A stretch of DNA of 64,000 nucleotides from Paraburkholderia sp. UYCP14C. Lineage in GTDB: Bacteria; Pseudomonadota; Gammaproteobacteria; Burkholderiales; Burkholderiaceae. A model generated the notes under the pieces. It did no database searches. It saw only the letters and a program-made list of their open reading frames with translations, and was not told where the DNA came from. Each line of letters opens with the position of its first letter. Position 1 is the stretch's first letter. Of the stretch, positions 38,601 to 47,110 are shown piece after piece. The stretch spans positions 161,952 to 225,951 of the forward strand of contig NZ_SELS01000008.1 of the NCBI RefSeq assembly GCF_004197395.1, read 5' to 3'. The translations under genes were made by a program, and so were the position numbers.

Positions 38601-39273
38601 CGCCGAGCGCGAGCGCGTCGCCTTTGCCGTCGCCGAATACCTGCACTTCCAGATGCCGCGCCCGTTCGATGTACTTCTCCAGAAACACGCCGGCATCGCT
38701 GAAGTTGTTTTCGCCTAGGCGCTTGACCGCGTCAAAATGGGCGCCGAGGTCGTCGGCGTGCCAGCACACCCGCATGCCGATGCCGCCGCCGCCCGCGGTG
38801 CTTTTCAGCATCACCGGATAGCCGATGGTCTGTGCCGCCGCGAGCGCCGCCGCCAGGTCCGCGAGCAGCCCCGTGCCTTCGAGCATCGGCACGCCTTGCT
38901 TCGCCGCGATTTCGCGGGCCGTGTGCTTGAGGCCGAACGCGCGAAGCTGCGCGGGCGTCGGTCCGATGAACGCGATGCCGGCCGCTTCGCAGGCTTCGCC
39001 GAACGCCGCGTTCTCCGACAGGAAGCCGTAGCCGGGATGGATCGCCTGCACGCCTTCGCGACGCGCAATCGCGAGGATTTTGTCCACGTCGAGATAAGTC
39101 AGCGCGGCGGGACCCTCGCCGAGCGCATGCGCGACCGGCGCTTCGCTGACGTGGCGGCTCGCTCTGTCGGCCTCCGCATAGACGGCGACGCCGGTGACGT
39201 CGAGTTCGCGCAACGTCCTCAGAATGCGGCACGCGATAGCGCCGCGATTGGCGATCAGAATCTTCTCGAACAT
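35674..39273 (-). CDS. Guanidine carboxylase (urea carboxylase family)
   Basis: This encodes 1199 residues. Domains in order are biotin carboxylase N (1-115; IANRGAIACRILRTLRELDV), ATP-grasp (116-315; STAGGGGIGMRVC), biotin carboxylase C (to about 445), an AHS2/KipA-like domain, an AHS1/KipI-like domain, and a biotinyl domain with the ESMKM motif (Lys 1163). The enzyme family was long called urea carboxylase; members under guanidine-I riboswitch control with the two neighbouring deiminase genes act mainly on guanidine, forming carboxyguanidine with ATP and bicarbonate. The riboswitch upstream supports that here. It is cytoplasmic and part of the same operon as the transporter genes. Confidence 0.93.
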   Translation of the reverse strand: MFEKILIANRGAIACRILRTLRELDVTGVAVYAEADRASRHVSEAPVAHALGEGPAALTYLDVDKILAIARREGVQAIHPGYGFLSENAAFGEACEAAGIAFIGPTPAQLRAFGLKHTAREIAAKQGVPMLEGTGLLADLAAALAAAQTIGYPVMLKSTAGGGGIGMRVCWHADDLGAHFDAVKRLGENNFSDAGVFLEKYIERARHLEVQVFGDGKGDALALGVRDCSVQRRNQKVLEETPAPCLPDGIQAALCAAAVKLAKAVDYRSAGTVEFVYDSAAERFYFLEVNTRLQVEHGVTEQVWGVDLVRWMIELAAGTLAPLKDLAAGLTPRGHAIQARLYAEDPGRDFKPSPGLLTDVAFPHADGRALRIDTWIEAGCEVPPYFDPMLAKVIAWSTTRDEAREALDDALRNTRLYGVETNRDYLRQILRDRPFASGEPWTRCLEELRYQASTVEVVSGGTQTTVQDYPGRLGYWAVGIPPSGPMDDRAMRLGNRLLGNAADAAALEVTMSGPTLRFNTDAVIAITGAQIPVLLDEVAQPLNTTIHVKAGSTLALGTIRGAGARAYLCARGGFDVALYLGSRSTFTLGQFGGHGGRAIRAGDVLHLYPLDDAQAGAALVDAPTLDGVRTLRVIYGPHGAPEYFSARYIAQLLDTEWEVHFNSSRTGVRLIGPKPEWAREDGGEAGLHPSNIHDNPYAVGAVDFTGDMPVILGPDGPSLGGFVCPVTIIEADLWQVGQLKAGDKIRFAPVEVDEARAAAGERRRELESLDIAPGARVETSATLTSPIVLDTGADRDRLVARVSGDTHLLLEIGPAELDLVARFRGHALMQSLEAKHLTGVIDLTPGIRSLQIHYRPEDLPLARLLDLVAQAWDEVLLHKDLRVPSRIVHLPLSWDDPACQLAIEKYMTTVRKDAPWCPSNLEFIRRINDLDSIDAVRQIVFDASYLVMGLGDVYLGAPVATPLDPRHRLVTTKYNPARTWTAENSVGIGGAYLCVYGMEGPGGYQFVGRTLQMWNRYRDVADFAGQHYLLRFFDQIRFYEVSADELLRIRADFPLGRYPLRIEASELSLPDYQAFLASESVSIEQFRSRQQAAFQAERERWREAGTAEVSFETPVAEDLQAAPLKDGEVAVDSEIAGSLWQVKVKTGDTVDAGDVLLIIESMKMEISVCAPCAGIVGEIHVAPGSPVRAGQRVAVVERH

Positions 39274-39350
39274 GGAAGGTGTGTTGATTCGGAGGCGGGC
39301 CGTCCCGCCGTGGGATTGGCCGGCCGTGGTCGTCCACGGCCGAAGTCGCG

Positions 39351-39455
39351 TCAGCGATCGGTCTGGGTCAGTTCTTCGCGCGTACGGGTGAAGTAGCGGC
39401 CCGAGCGAACCAGCATCAGCAGAAACAGCCAGTGGCGGATGCGCTTCAGTTCCAT
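39351..39455 (-). CDS. Candidate 34-residue small protein in the guanidine operon
   Basis: A short frame starts with ATG at 39455, inside the end of the deiminase-subunit gene, and overlaps it by ten bases. It encodes a basic N-terminus (MELKRIRH), a hydrophobic stretch (WLFLLMLV) and a basic, polar tail ([15 protein letters not shown]). It fills the 172-base gap before the carboxylase gene. The overlap and membrane-like segment suggest a real coupled peptide, but expression is unproven. Confidence 0.45.
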   Translation of the reverse strand: MELKRIRHWLFLLMLVRSGRYFTRTREELTQTDR

Positions 39456-40087
39456 ATCAGCAGCTCCGCGGGCGTCGGGTTGTAGGCGTTGCACGGATTG
39501 TTCAGCTGCGGGCAGTTGGAGATCAGCACGATCACGTCCATCTCGGCGCGCAATTCGACGTATTTGCCCGGCGCCGAAATGCCGTCTTCGAAACTGAGCC
39601 CGCCCGTCGCCGTCACCGGCACGTTCATGAAGAAGTTCACGTTCGCGCCGATGTCCTGCTTCGACAGGCGGCCGTCGTGAGCACAGGCACGCAGGAAGTT
39701 GTCGCGGCAGCTGTGCATGTAGCGCTTCTCCAGCGCATAGCGCACCGTGTTGCTCTCCTGCGCGCAGGCGCCGCCGAGCGTATCGTGGCGCCCGCAGGTG
39801 TCGGCGACGATCGTCAGCATCGGCCTGCCGAGGTTCGAATACAGCACCGAGCCGGTCGTCAGATAGAGGCTCTTTTGCCGGCGCAACGTGCGTTGCGGGT
39901 CGAAGCGCTCACGCGGATCGGCGACACTGTAGAACAGCGTGTCGACCGCCTGATTGCCTTCGAGATCGACGATGCGCAGCGTTTGGCCGGCCTTCACCTC
40001 GTGAAGCCACGGTTCACCCGCGGCGAGTGTCTCGCGATGCACCGCGGATTCCGGACGTTTGTCGCTGACGATAAGCGTGCTGGTCAT
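39446..40087 (-). CDS. Carboxyguanidine deiminase subunit (UAAP2-type)
   Basis: This encodes 213 residues of the family formerly named urea amidolyase-associated protein 2. With its paralogue at 40103-40819 it forms the carboxyguanidine deiminase (CgdAB), which converts carboxyguanidine to allophanate and ammonia. Shared family motifs are [35 protein letters not shown] and [10 protein letters not shown], with conserved Cys and His likely at the active or metal site. Both belong to the DUF1989 superfamily. Fifteen bases separate the genes. Which Cgd letter applies was not decided here. Confidence 0.88.
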   Translation of the reverse strand: MTSTLIVSDKRPESAVHRETLAAGEPWLHEVKAGQTLRIVDLEGNQAVDTLFYSVADPRERFDPQRTLRRQKSLYLTTGSVLYSNLGRPMLTIVADTCGRHDTLGGACAQESNTVRYALEKRYMHSCRDNFLRACAHDGRLSKQDIGANVNFFMNVPVTATGGLSFEDGISAPGKYVELRAEMDVIVLISNCPQLNNPCNAYNPTPAELLIWN

Positions 40088-40102
40088 AAGCGTGGCCTTC
40101 GC

Positions 40103-40819
40103 TCAAAGAAAGAAGCGGTCTGTGTTGATGAAACCGCGTGCGTTCTCGTCGCATGCGGTACGGCAAACTTCGGCGACCTCGGGCCGCGCGGCGCTCAGTT
40201 CGAGCTTGACGGGCCTTGGCGCGTACTCGGGGTTCGGGTCGAGCGGGTGCTGGATCGCGGTGAGCACGACGAGCGTGTGCATCGGCGCGTAGAGCTCGAC
40301 GTAGTGGCCGGCCTTCGAGTTGCCGGGCACGAAACTGAGCACGCCGTCGTCGCTGACGTCGACACGGCTAAACAGATTGAGCGTCATCAACAGGTCCGTG
40401 ATGCCGAGCCCCCACTTGCCCATTTCGACGAGCAGGTTGTCCGTGCCGTTGCGATAGAACGCGTTGCGCAGCTCCTGGTAGCGGCCTGCGCCGTATCGTT
40501 CGCGAACCTCGTCGGCGTTCGAAACACCGCCGATGCTGTCGTGCCAGCCGCAGGTATCCGCGACGATCGCGGCCAGCACGCGGCCCATGTCGGAATACAG
40601 GCAGTGCCCGACCGTGAGCCTCGCCGTGTGCTGGCACTTCAGCGAATCCGGCAGATTCAGCCGTTCGCTCTTTTCCGTCGCGTTGACCATCATCACGCTG
40701 ACGTTCGCGCCGCCGCGCAGGTCGGTAATACGCAGCGATTGACCGCGCTTGACGATCAGCGACGTATGACCGCCACCCGGGACGATTTCTTCAAGCAGTA
40801 AGGTCGTATCTGGGTTCAT
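40103..40819 (-). CDS. Carboxyguanidine deiminase subunit (UAAP1-type)
   Basis: This encodes 238 residues and is paralogous to the next gene downstream. GQSLRITDLRGGANVSVMM, VADTCGWHDSIGGVSNADEV and GTDNLLVEMGKWGL parallel the partner's motifs. The family was named urea carboxylase-associated protein 1 and belongs to DUF1989. The two subunits together remove an amine from carboxyguanidine. The ATG at 40819 begins 13 bases after the ATP-binding protein gene ends; a longer open frame upstream overlaps that gene and is not used. Confidence 0.88.
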   Translation of the reverse strand: MNPDTTLLLEEIVPGGGHTSLIVKRGQSLRITDLRGGANVSVMMVNATEKSERLNLPDSLKCQHTARLTVGHCLYSDMGRVLAAIVADTCGWHDSIGGVSNADEVRERYGAGRYQELRNAFYRNGTDNLLVEMGKWGLGITDLLMTLNLFSRVDVSDDGVLSFVPGNSKAGHYVELYAPMHTLVVLTAIQHPLDPNPEYAPRPVKLELSAARPEVAEVCRTACDENARGFINTDRFFL

Positions 40820-40832
40820 ACCTGAGTTCCCT

Positions 40833-41624
40833 TCAGTCGGAGACCAGTTCGATATGCGCTGCGCCTCGCACGGCCGCTTCGGCGAGATGCACGGCGGACA
40901 CGGAATCGCGGCTGCGATCGAGCGGAATGTTGTAGGTGATGCGTGCGCCGTAGGCACCCGGTGCTTGCGGGTCGACGCGCACCTTGTCGAAAACCAGCAC
41001 ACGGCTTCCCAACATGAAGCCTTCTTTCAGGTCATGCGTGACCATGAAGATCGTCAGCTTCGCTTCGCGCCAGAGGTCGGACAGCAGCTCGTGCATGTCT
41101 TTGCGAATACCGGGGTCGAGCGCGCCGAACGGTTCGTCGAGCAGCAGCACGCGAGGCTTCATCATCAGCGCCTGCGCGATCGCGAGGCGTTGCTGCATGC
41201 CGCCCGACAGTTGCTGCGGGAACTTGTTCAACGCAGCGCCCAGTCCGACGCGCTCGAGCATCGCCGCGGCCTCGTCACGCGCCACGCGCCGACGGGCACC
41301 GAACAGCCGGCCGGTGAACTTCGCGTGGGGAAGCTCAAGCCCCAGCATCACGTTGCGCAAGACGCTCAGATGGTCGAACACCGAGTAGCGTTGAAACACC
41401 ACGCCGCGATGCCGGTCCGGTTCGCTGGGCAGCGGCTTGCCGTCCAGCAGGATCTCGCCGCGCGTCGCGCGCTCCTGGCCGAGCAGCAGCCGCAGAAACG
41501 TCGACTTGCCGCAGCCGGATGCGCCCACCATCGAACAGAACTCGCCTTCCTTGACGGTCAGATTCAAACGTTCGAGCACGACCTGGTCGCCATACTCTTT
41601 CCAGACGTTGCGGACTTCGATCAT
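40833..41624 (-). CDS. ABC transporter ATP-binding protein (guanidine uptake)
   Basis: This encodes 263 residues with Walker A GASGCGKSTF, Q-loop VVFQRYSVFDHL, signature LSGGMQQRLAIA, Walker B RVLLLDEPFGALD and H-loop VTHDLKE. It is of the nitrate/taurine (NitT/TauT) type. The start overlaps the permease stop as ATGA, which fixes the start at 41624 and indicates coupling. It powers import through the permease encoded just upstream. The C-terminal extension of about 40 residues (PAPGAY... HIELVSD) is typical of carriers linked to urea/guanidine carboxylases. Confidence 0.94.
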   Translation of the reverse strand: MIEVRNVWKEYGDQVVLERLNLTVKEGEFCSMVGASGCGKSTFLRLLLGQERATRGEILLDGKPLPSEPDRHRGVVFQRYSVFDHLSVLRNVMLGLELPHAKFTGRLFGARRRVARDEAAAMLERVGLGAALNKFPQQLSGGMQQRLAIAQALMMKPRVLLLDEPFGALDPGIRKDMHELLSDLWREAKLTIFMVTHDLKEGFMLGSRVLVFDKVRVDPQAPGAYGARITYNIPLDRSRDSVSAVHLAEAAVRGAAHIELVSD

Positions 41625-42433
41625 CGCGCGCCTCCGTACCACGGGAAGCACCACTGTGTGATCCGGCGCAGCAGCTCGTCGGTGAGCCACGCGAGCAGCG
41701 TGATCCACGCGACGTACGGCAGGATCAGGTCCATCGACAGATAGCGGCGCACGAGAAAGATGCGATAGCCGAGGCCATCGGTCGACGCGATGGCTTCGGC
41801 GGCGATCAGAAAGAGCCACGCCGCGCCGAGAGACAGACGCGTCGCCACCAGCAGACGCGGCAGCAGTTGCGGCAGCACCAGACGCAGAATCAAGGTCCAG
41901 CTGGTGGCGCCGAGCGTCTGCGCCTTGACCCACAGCTCGACCGGAATCTCGCGGGTACGGGCATGCAGATCGCGAATGATCACCGGCGTGATGCCGACCA
42001 CGATCAGCACGACCTTCGACAGCTCGTCGAGCCCGAACACGATGAACAGGATCGGCAGCACCGCCAGCGGCGGCACCATCGAGATCACGGTGATGAACGG
42101 CGACAGCGTCGCGCTGACGAGCGGAAACGAACCGGTCGCGATCGCGGCGACCAGCGCGATCACCGCGCTCACGACGAGGCCGATGCCGAGCCGCCGCAAG
42201 CTCGACAGCGTGTCGGTCCACAACAGATATTCGCCGGTGCGCTTGTCCTCGGTGAAGGCGGCCAGCTTCACCGCGTCGCTCATTTGCGCCGCGCTCGGCA
42301 GCAGCTTGTCATCGGGATTGATGGAGAGCCGCATCGAGGATCCGGTGAAGTAGACCGCGAACAGCACGACGAATGGCAGCAGGAGCAGCATCAAGCCGCC
42401 GATCCGGCTCGGATGTCGATTGATCAGTCGCAT
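41621..42433 (-). CDS. ABC transporter permease (guanidine uptake)
   Basis: This encodes 270 residues with six predicted membrane segments, of the NitT/TauT-type BPD family. The EAA loop, AQTLGATSWTLILRLVLPQLLPRLL, which contacts the ATPase, is clear. A periplasmic insertion lies between the first and second segments (residues 33-75). It acts as the inner-membrane channel together with the ATPase and binding protein of the same operon. Confidence 0.93.
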   Translation of the reverse strand: MRLINRHPSRIGGLMLLLLPFVVLFAVYFTGSSMRLSINPDDKLLPSAAQMSDAVKLAAFTEDKRTGEYLLWTDTLSSLRRLGIGLVVSAVIALVAAIATGSFPLVSATLSPFITVISMVPPLAVLPILFIVFGLDELSKVVLIVVGITPVIIRDLHARTREIPVELWVKAQTLGATSWTLILRLVLPQLLPRLLVATRLSLGAAWLFLIAAEAIASTDGLGYRIFLVRRYLSMDLILPYVAWITLLAWLTDELLRRITQWCFPWYGGAR

Positions 42434-42509
42434 GGTGAGCGCCCGGTTGGAAACCTGGGAATGCGAGCCCGCGCTAGCGAGCCCGCGGCGAGTGGCAGGC
42501 TGGTCCGTG

Positions 42510-43580
42510 TCAGAGCTTGCCCGCGGCCGCCATCGCGACGTAGGTCGGATCGAAACGCAGCTTGACGTTGCTCTTGTTGCCGACCACGACGCCCTTGTCG
42601 AACGCCATGCCGACCGCGTCCGCGCTCTTCGCGTCCTGGCCTAGCAGGCCGTGATCGAACGAGAACTTCGCGACGCGCGTCATGATCTTCGGCATGTCGG
42701 CGCTGGTGACGAAGTCGAGCGCGGCTTGCGGCGAATAGAACAGGGCGGTTGTCGACAGTTGGCCCTTGAAGTTGGCGAGATCGGTGCCCGAGGCCTTCGC
42801 CATTGCAGTCAACGCGGTCGTGCTGGCCGCGGAGTCGGTGTGCATCAGCGCGACCATTTCGAACCATGCGCCGGTCAGCGCTTTGCCGAGGGCGGGGTTC
42901 TGCTGCAGCGTCTTCGTGTTGACGACCATCATGTCCATGATTTCGCCGGGGATCTTGCTCGAGTCGAACACTTCGCTGACGTTCGGCTGCGACTTCAGAT
43001 CGGCGAGCATCGGATTCCAGGTGACCGCGTTGCGAACTGTGGGGGTTGCGAATGCGCCGGAGATGTCGGCATCCGAGGTGTTCACGACCTTGAGGTCGCG
43101 CTCGCTCAGATGCGCGCTTTCGAGTGCGCGTGCCAGCAGGTAGTGGGAGACGGAGAACTGCACGAGGTTGACCTGCTGTCCCTTCAGGTCGGCGATCTGC
43201 TTGCCCTTGCCCTTCATCAGCACGCCGTCGTTGCCGTTCGAATAGTCGCTGACGATCAGGGCCGTCGAATCCACGCCGCCGGTGGCGGGAATCGTCAGCG
43301 CATCCATGTTGGTCATCGCGCAGCCGTCGAACTTGCCGGCGGTGTATTGATTGATCGATTCGACGTAGTCGTTCAGTTGCACGACATCGACATTGATGCC
43401 GTATTTCTTGGCCCATTTGGACACGATGCCCTGGGTTTTCGCTTCACCCCACGGCATCCAGCCGGCGTAGATGGTCCAGCAGACCTTGAAGTCGTTGCGG
43501 CCCGCGGCGAACGTGGGGCTCGAGGCGAAGGTGGCGAGGGAGACGGCGGCGATGCCAAGACAGCGAACGAGCTTGAACAT
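42510..43580 (-). CDS. ABC transporter substrate-binding protein (guanidine uptake)
   Basis: This encodes 356 residues. A signal peptide (1-26, ending PTFAA) precedes a NitT/TauT-type periplasmic binding protein: FKVCWTIYAGWMPWGEAK, GKFDGCAMTNMDAL and LKGQQVNLVQFSVSHYLLARAL are typical of members linked to urea/guanidine carboxylases. The start at 43580 gives a normal signal peptide; the longer frame upstream enters the riboswitch and is rejected. It is the first gene of the operon after the riboswitch and likely binds guanidine or a close compound. Confidence 0.93.
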   Translation of the reverse strand: MFKLVRCLGIAAVSLATFASSPTFAAGRNDFKVCWTIYAGWMPWGEAKTQGIVSKWAKKYGINVDVVQLNDYVESINQYTAGKFDGCAMTNMDALTIPATGGVDSTALIVSDYSNGNDGVLMKGKGKQIADLKGQQVNLVQFSVSHYLLARALESAHLSERDLKVVNTSDADISGAFATPTVRNAVTWNPMLADLKSQPNVSEVFDSSKIPGEIMDMMVVNTKTLQQNPALGKALTGAWFEMVALMHTDSAASTTALTAMAKASGTDLANFKGQLSTTALFYSPQAALDFVTSADMPKIMTRVAKFSFDHGLLGQDAKSADAVGMAFDKGVVVGNKSNVKLRFDPTYVAMAAAGKL

Positions 43581-43636
43581 GGGTTGACCTCGGAGGGGAC
43601 GGTTAGCGACGGCAGGGAGCAGCGCAAACATCGCGT

Positions 43637-43730
43637 TCTCTCCCGGGCTTTTGTCCCGCCGTGTAACCTCGCCAGAGGTCGACAGCTCTCGGACCAGCAC
43701 CTGCGTGAAGCAGGCCGGAACCCTAGCCGT
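43637..43730 (-). promoter_or_regulatory. Guanidine-I riboswitch (ykkC)
   Basis: Read on the minus strand, the sequence contains the signature pieces in order: CTAGGGTTCCGGCCTGC, GGTCCGAGAG, ACACGGCGGGAC and AAAAGCCCGGGAGA. These are the conserved core of the guanidine-I aptamer, which turns expression on when guanidine binds. It lies 57 bases upstream of the first transporter gene and controls the operon down to atzF. Confidence 0.97.
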
Positions 43731-44034
43731 CCATTTCCAGATTGTTCGTCGAACCGGAGGTTGCGCCGGCTCCTTGCACGCTCTTTAAAGCGGGAAGCGT
43801 GCCAGGTGAGATGTCCTGGATTGGTCGGGGCTTGGTGCGGCGAAGGGGAAGTTATTGCCCTGGGGCGGGGAGCGTGTGCACTGATGTGTGTCAGCGCGTG
43901 CACTCGATTCGGGCGCGGAGGACAGGTATCCGACCCGGCGATGCCGGATAAGATGTAGCGGTCGCAGCACGCCGTATTGGCGCTCGCGTGCGGCCGCGCC
44001 GTTCGAACGTGTTATTTGATGCCATCGCTATCGA

Positions 44035-45246
44035 ATGCGAAACGAATCGCAAGTCAATGTCGTCCGGCAGATTCCGCGCAGCGTGTGGGTGCTGGGATGG
44101 GTGAGTCTTTGCATGGACATCTCATCCGAAATCATCCACAGCCTGCTGCCGATGTTTCTGCTCGCAGGCCTTGGTGCCGGTGCCGGCGCGATTGGGCTCA
44201 TCGAAGGCATCGCGGAGGCCACTGCCCAAATCGTCAAGGTGTTTTCGGGAACGCTCAGTGACTATCTCGGCAACCGGAAGTGGCTGGCAGTCGCCGGGTA
44301 TTCGCTCGGTGCGATGAGCAAGCCGCTTTTTGCCATTGCGTCGTCGGTGGGCGTCGTGGTGACGGCGCGCATCATCGACCGGGTCGGCAAGGGGATTCGC
44401 GGTGCGCCTCGTGATGCACTGATCGCGGATGTCACGCCGCAGCATCTGCGTGGCGCGGCCTTCGGCTTGCGCCAGTCGCTCGATACGGTCGGTGCGTTCC
44501 TCGGACCGCTGCTGGCCGTTCTGATCATGCTGGTGTGGGCGGACAATTTTCGGTTTGCGTTCTGGCTTGCCGTCATTCCCGGTGTGCTCGCGGTCGCGCT
44601 GTTGACGTTGGGTATCACCGAGCCTCAGCACGAGTCTCACGCCAAAAGAAGCAAACCTGTGCGGTGGCAAAGTCTCAGGGACCTTGGATCGGACTACTGG
44701 TGGGTCGTCGGGATCGGCGCTGTTTTCGCGTTGGCGCGATTCAGCGAGGCCTTTCTGGTTCTTCGCGCGATGGGCAGCGGCGTACCGATTGCGCTCGTTC
44801 CGCTGGTCATGGTGGTGATGAATGTCGTCTACGCGCTGGCCGCGTATCCCTTCGGGAAGCTCGCGGACACGATGCGTCATACGCGGCTGCTGATAGGTGG
44901 TCTCGTCGTATTGATCGGCGCCGACCTCGTGCTTGCGCACGGCACCCACTGGAGCATCGTCGTCGTGGGCGTAGCGCTCTGGGGGCTGCACATGGGGATG
45001 ACGCAAGGCCTGCTTTCCACGATGGTCGCGCACACGGCGCCTGCGCATCTGCGCGGGACTGCGTTTGGTTTCTTCAACCTGCTGAGCGGCATCGTGACGC
45101 TGGTTTCGAGCGTTATCGCAGGGCAGTTGTGGGAACGTCTGGGAGCGGCTACGACGTTTTATGCGGGCGCAGTCTTCGGTCTGATGACCGTGGTGCTGCT
45201 GCTCTTTCATCCGACACCGGGCGAATCTGGTGACGAGTTCGGCTGA
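44035..45246 (+). CDS. MFS transporter
   Basis: This encodes 403 residues with 11-12 predicted membrane segments. The pattern VSLCMDISSEIIHSLLPMFL at the N-terminus and IIDRVGKGIRGAPRDALIAD near residue 120 match a group of MFS proteins of unknown substrate, found in many proteobacteria. It is the last backbone gene before the island. A terminator follows. No specific link to the divergent guanidine operon is seen. Confidence 0.9.
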   Translation: MRNESQVNVVRQIPRSVWVLGWVSLCMDISSEIIHSLLPMFLLAGLGAGAGAIGLIEGIAEATAQIVKVFSGTLSDYLGNRKWLAVAGYSLGAMSKPLFAIASSVGVVVTARIIDRVGKGIRGAPRDALIADVTPQHLRGAAFGLRQSLDTVGAFLGPLLAVLIMLVWADNFRFAFWLAVIPGVLAVALLTLGITEPQHESHAKRSKPVRWQSLRDLGSDYWWVVGIGAVFALARFSEAFLVLRAMGSGVPIALVPLVMVVMNVVYALAAYPFGKLADTMRHTRLLIGGLVVLIGADLVLAHGTHWSIVVVGVALWGLHMGMTQGLLSTMVAHTAPAHLRGTAFGFFNLLSGIVTLVSSVIAGQLWERLGAATTFYAGAVFGLMTVVLLLFHPTPGESGDEFG

Positions 45247-45303
45247 CGTGGCCTATCCGGGTAGTGGCGCGTTGCACGCGGACGGCGGAGGCTGCTGCAA
45301 AAC

Positions 45304-45340
45304 AAAAAAGCCGCTGTCCTTGTGGGACAGCGGCTTTTTC
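45304..45340 (+). terminator. Rho-independent terminator
   Basis: AAAAAAGCCGCTGTCC pairs with GGACAGCGGCTTTTT around a TTGT loop and is flanked by A- and T-runs, so it works for both the MFS gene and the old tRNA on the opposite strand. Confidence 0.92.
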
Positions 45341-45347
45341 TTGAAGC

Positions 45348-45394
<47 letters not shown>

Positions 45395-46487
45395 GGCGTG
45401 GAACGCGGTAAGTCGTTGAAATTTAAGACTATCTAACCGTAAACAAGACAAATAGAAAGTTGTTTAGCATCAGTAGTTTAGCGTAATTTCGGTCAGGTCA
45501 GAAAAGCTGAGCACTGTACTGCCGCTGCACCGAAAAGCTGGAGGCCGCAAGGCGCGCACCACGAAATATCCGGCTGACCGTAAGACCGAACGAGCGCCGC
45601 GACCTCATGTACGTGGATGACCGCTGGACCATTTAGGAGAGGCCGTCTCCAGCCCCGAGGGATGAACCAAAGGGGCCGCGTTCCGCCTGTCGTCATTGGA
45701 CCGAATACGGCCAAGAATGTCCCTCGCACTTTGTCGACGAACGTCTGCTGGCGACCGACTGCCATCACTCTGCCCGTGTTTTCTAGGTCCTCGGAGCATC
45801 CTCGCAAAGTCGCGCTGCCCCTTTGAAAGGGCGCTATTTTTCATGTTTTCGAGATCTTCGCACGTCCGGCGAGGATCGCGAGCCCATTGCTCGAAGCGCG
45901 CCATGTCGATGACTCCACGTCTCCAATGTCGTGCCTAGGTCGGTAGGGAACTGCGCAGAGCTAGGCCGCGTCAGGCCGGGAACGCGGATGCGGCTTACAG
46001 CGTCCGCGAGCAGCGGAGCGGGTAGAATTCGCGCAGGCGCCTAGGTAGGCCTCTTCGTAACTTGGGAGCCCTGCAGAAAGCTAAGTTATTGATTTGTTGG
46101 GAATTTGTGGTTGCTTCGAATCCGATCGCTCCGGCCAAAGAAATCAAAGGGTTACCAGTTTAGGTCTGTAACTCTTTTTCTTTTCTGACGCTTGTGTAAC
46201 CGCCATGTAACCGGAATTCTTGTTGCTCCGCAGCGGAACGCGATAGGTATTTTCAATCGTGTCACGATTTCAGCTAACTATAATTTGTCGGTTTCGGCTC
46301 AATTTTTGCGCTGAAGTGCCGTTAGACCGGCAACCATTTCGCCGCGTGACTGCAAAGTGGGCCGCAGTAGTCATTGAATTTTCAGTGACCTGCGTTAATT
46401 AATGCAGTGTGGCGCACAATGTTATTTGCGAGAGAAGCAGACAATGTGCGTAGCGGCGTCGCACGGATTCACGAAAGCTAAAACTTG
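45395..46487. other. Non-coding island end
   Basis: About 1.1 kb without a supported gene. Two overlapping minus-strand frames between 45493 and 45904 have no recognisable family and could be decayed remnants. The last 300 bases are AT-rich and probably hold the promoter of the operon starting at 46488. Confidence 0.5.
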
Positions 46488-47099
46488 ATGGCAAAAGGCT
46501 CGCAACACCCAGCGAAGGTCCCCGCTCCCCGCAAAGGAGATGGCGTCGTGATCGATGTGGTTCACAGACCTGGAACAGATTCGTCGGACGGTTCTTTCCA
46601 GTTCGGGCTTGACCTTAACGAGGTGCCTGTGCCCTCGCGTCGCTACATTGCGGACGTAGGATGCGTGGTTCAGTCGCGCGGTGAAGTGAAGTTGATTTTC
46701 GGACAGGAGCGCATTGGAACGTCATCGCTTCGCTCTATGCTGATCGTCCAGATGTCGGAGCTTGGTGCCAAGCAGTGCTTGCAGTCGTTTGTCGCGATGA
46801 GCCCCTCGCTTACGGACATCGCGGGAACAGTCGGTGTTGAGTCCGAAAAACTGTCTGTTGATTTGGTTGAGCCTGATCAAGCAGTGTCGTTTGCCGCGAA
46901 CTTCGTAGCTGCGGCAATTGTTGGCGCGGAGGCTTGCTTGGATTTCTACCACGCCTCCCCGTTCGCATTGCGCTCTGTGCATCTCAGTAAGAAGTTGAGC
47001 GTCGAGCCTGTCGTTCGGGTTGACATCCGCTTATCGCTGCTCATGGCGATGATCGACGAGCTTGAGCGGATTGAATCTCAGGCTAACGTCGCCGCCTAG
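46488..47099 (+). CDS. Hypothetical protein, first gene of a Fic operon
   Basis: This encodes 203 residues. No domain is recognised. A charged N-terminus (AKGSQHPAKVPAPRKGDG) is followed by a mixed alpha/beta sequence with VPVPSRRYIADVGCVVQSRG and a helical second half, without membrane segments. The ATG at 46488 is one codon inside an in-frame TTG. It is followed after 11 bases by the next gene, and then by the Fic gene with no gap, so the three form one operon. A role as regulator or antitoxin of the Fic protein is possible but only from position. Confidence 0.55.
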   Translation: MAKGSQHPAKVPAPRKGDGVVIDVVHRPGTDSSDGSFQFGLDLNEVPVPSRRYIADVGCVVQSRGEVKLIFGQERIGTSSLRSMLIVQMSELGAKQCLQSFVAMSPSLTDIAGTVGVESEKLSVDLVEPDQAVSFAANFVAAAIVGAEACLDFYHASPFALRSVHLSKKLSVEPVVRVDIRLSLLMAMIDELERIESQANVAA

Positions 47100-47110
47100 G
47101 GAGACAGGAA

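Noticed and set aside
45493-45904. Two overlapping minus-strand frames at the island end
   Set aside because: No recognised family, weak starts; may be decayed remnants but cannot be supported as genes.
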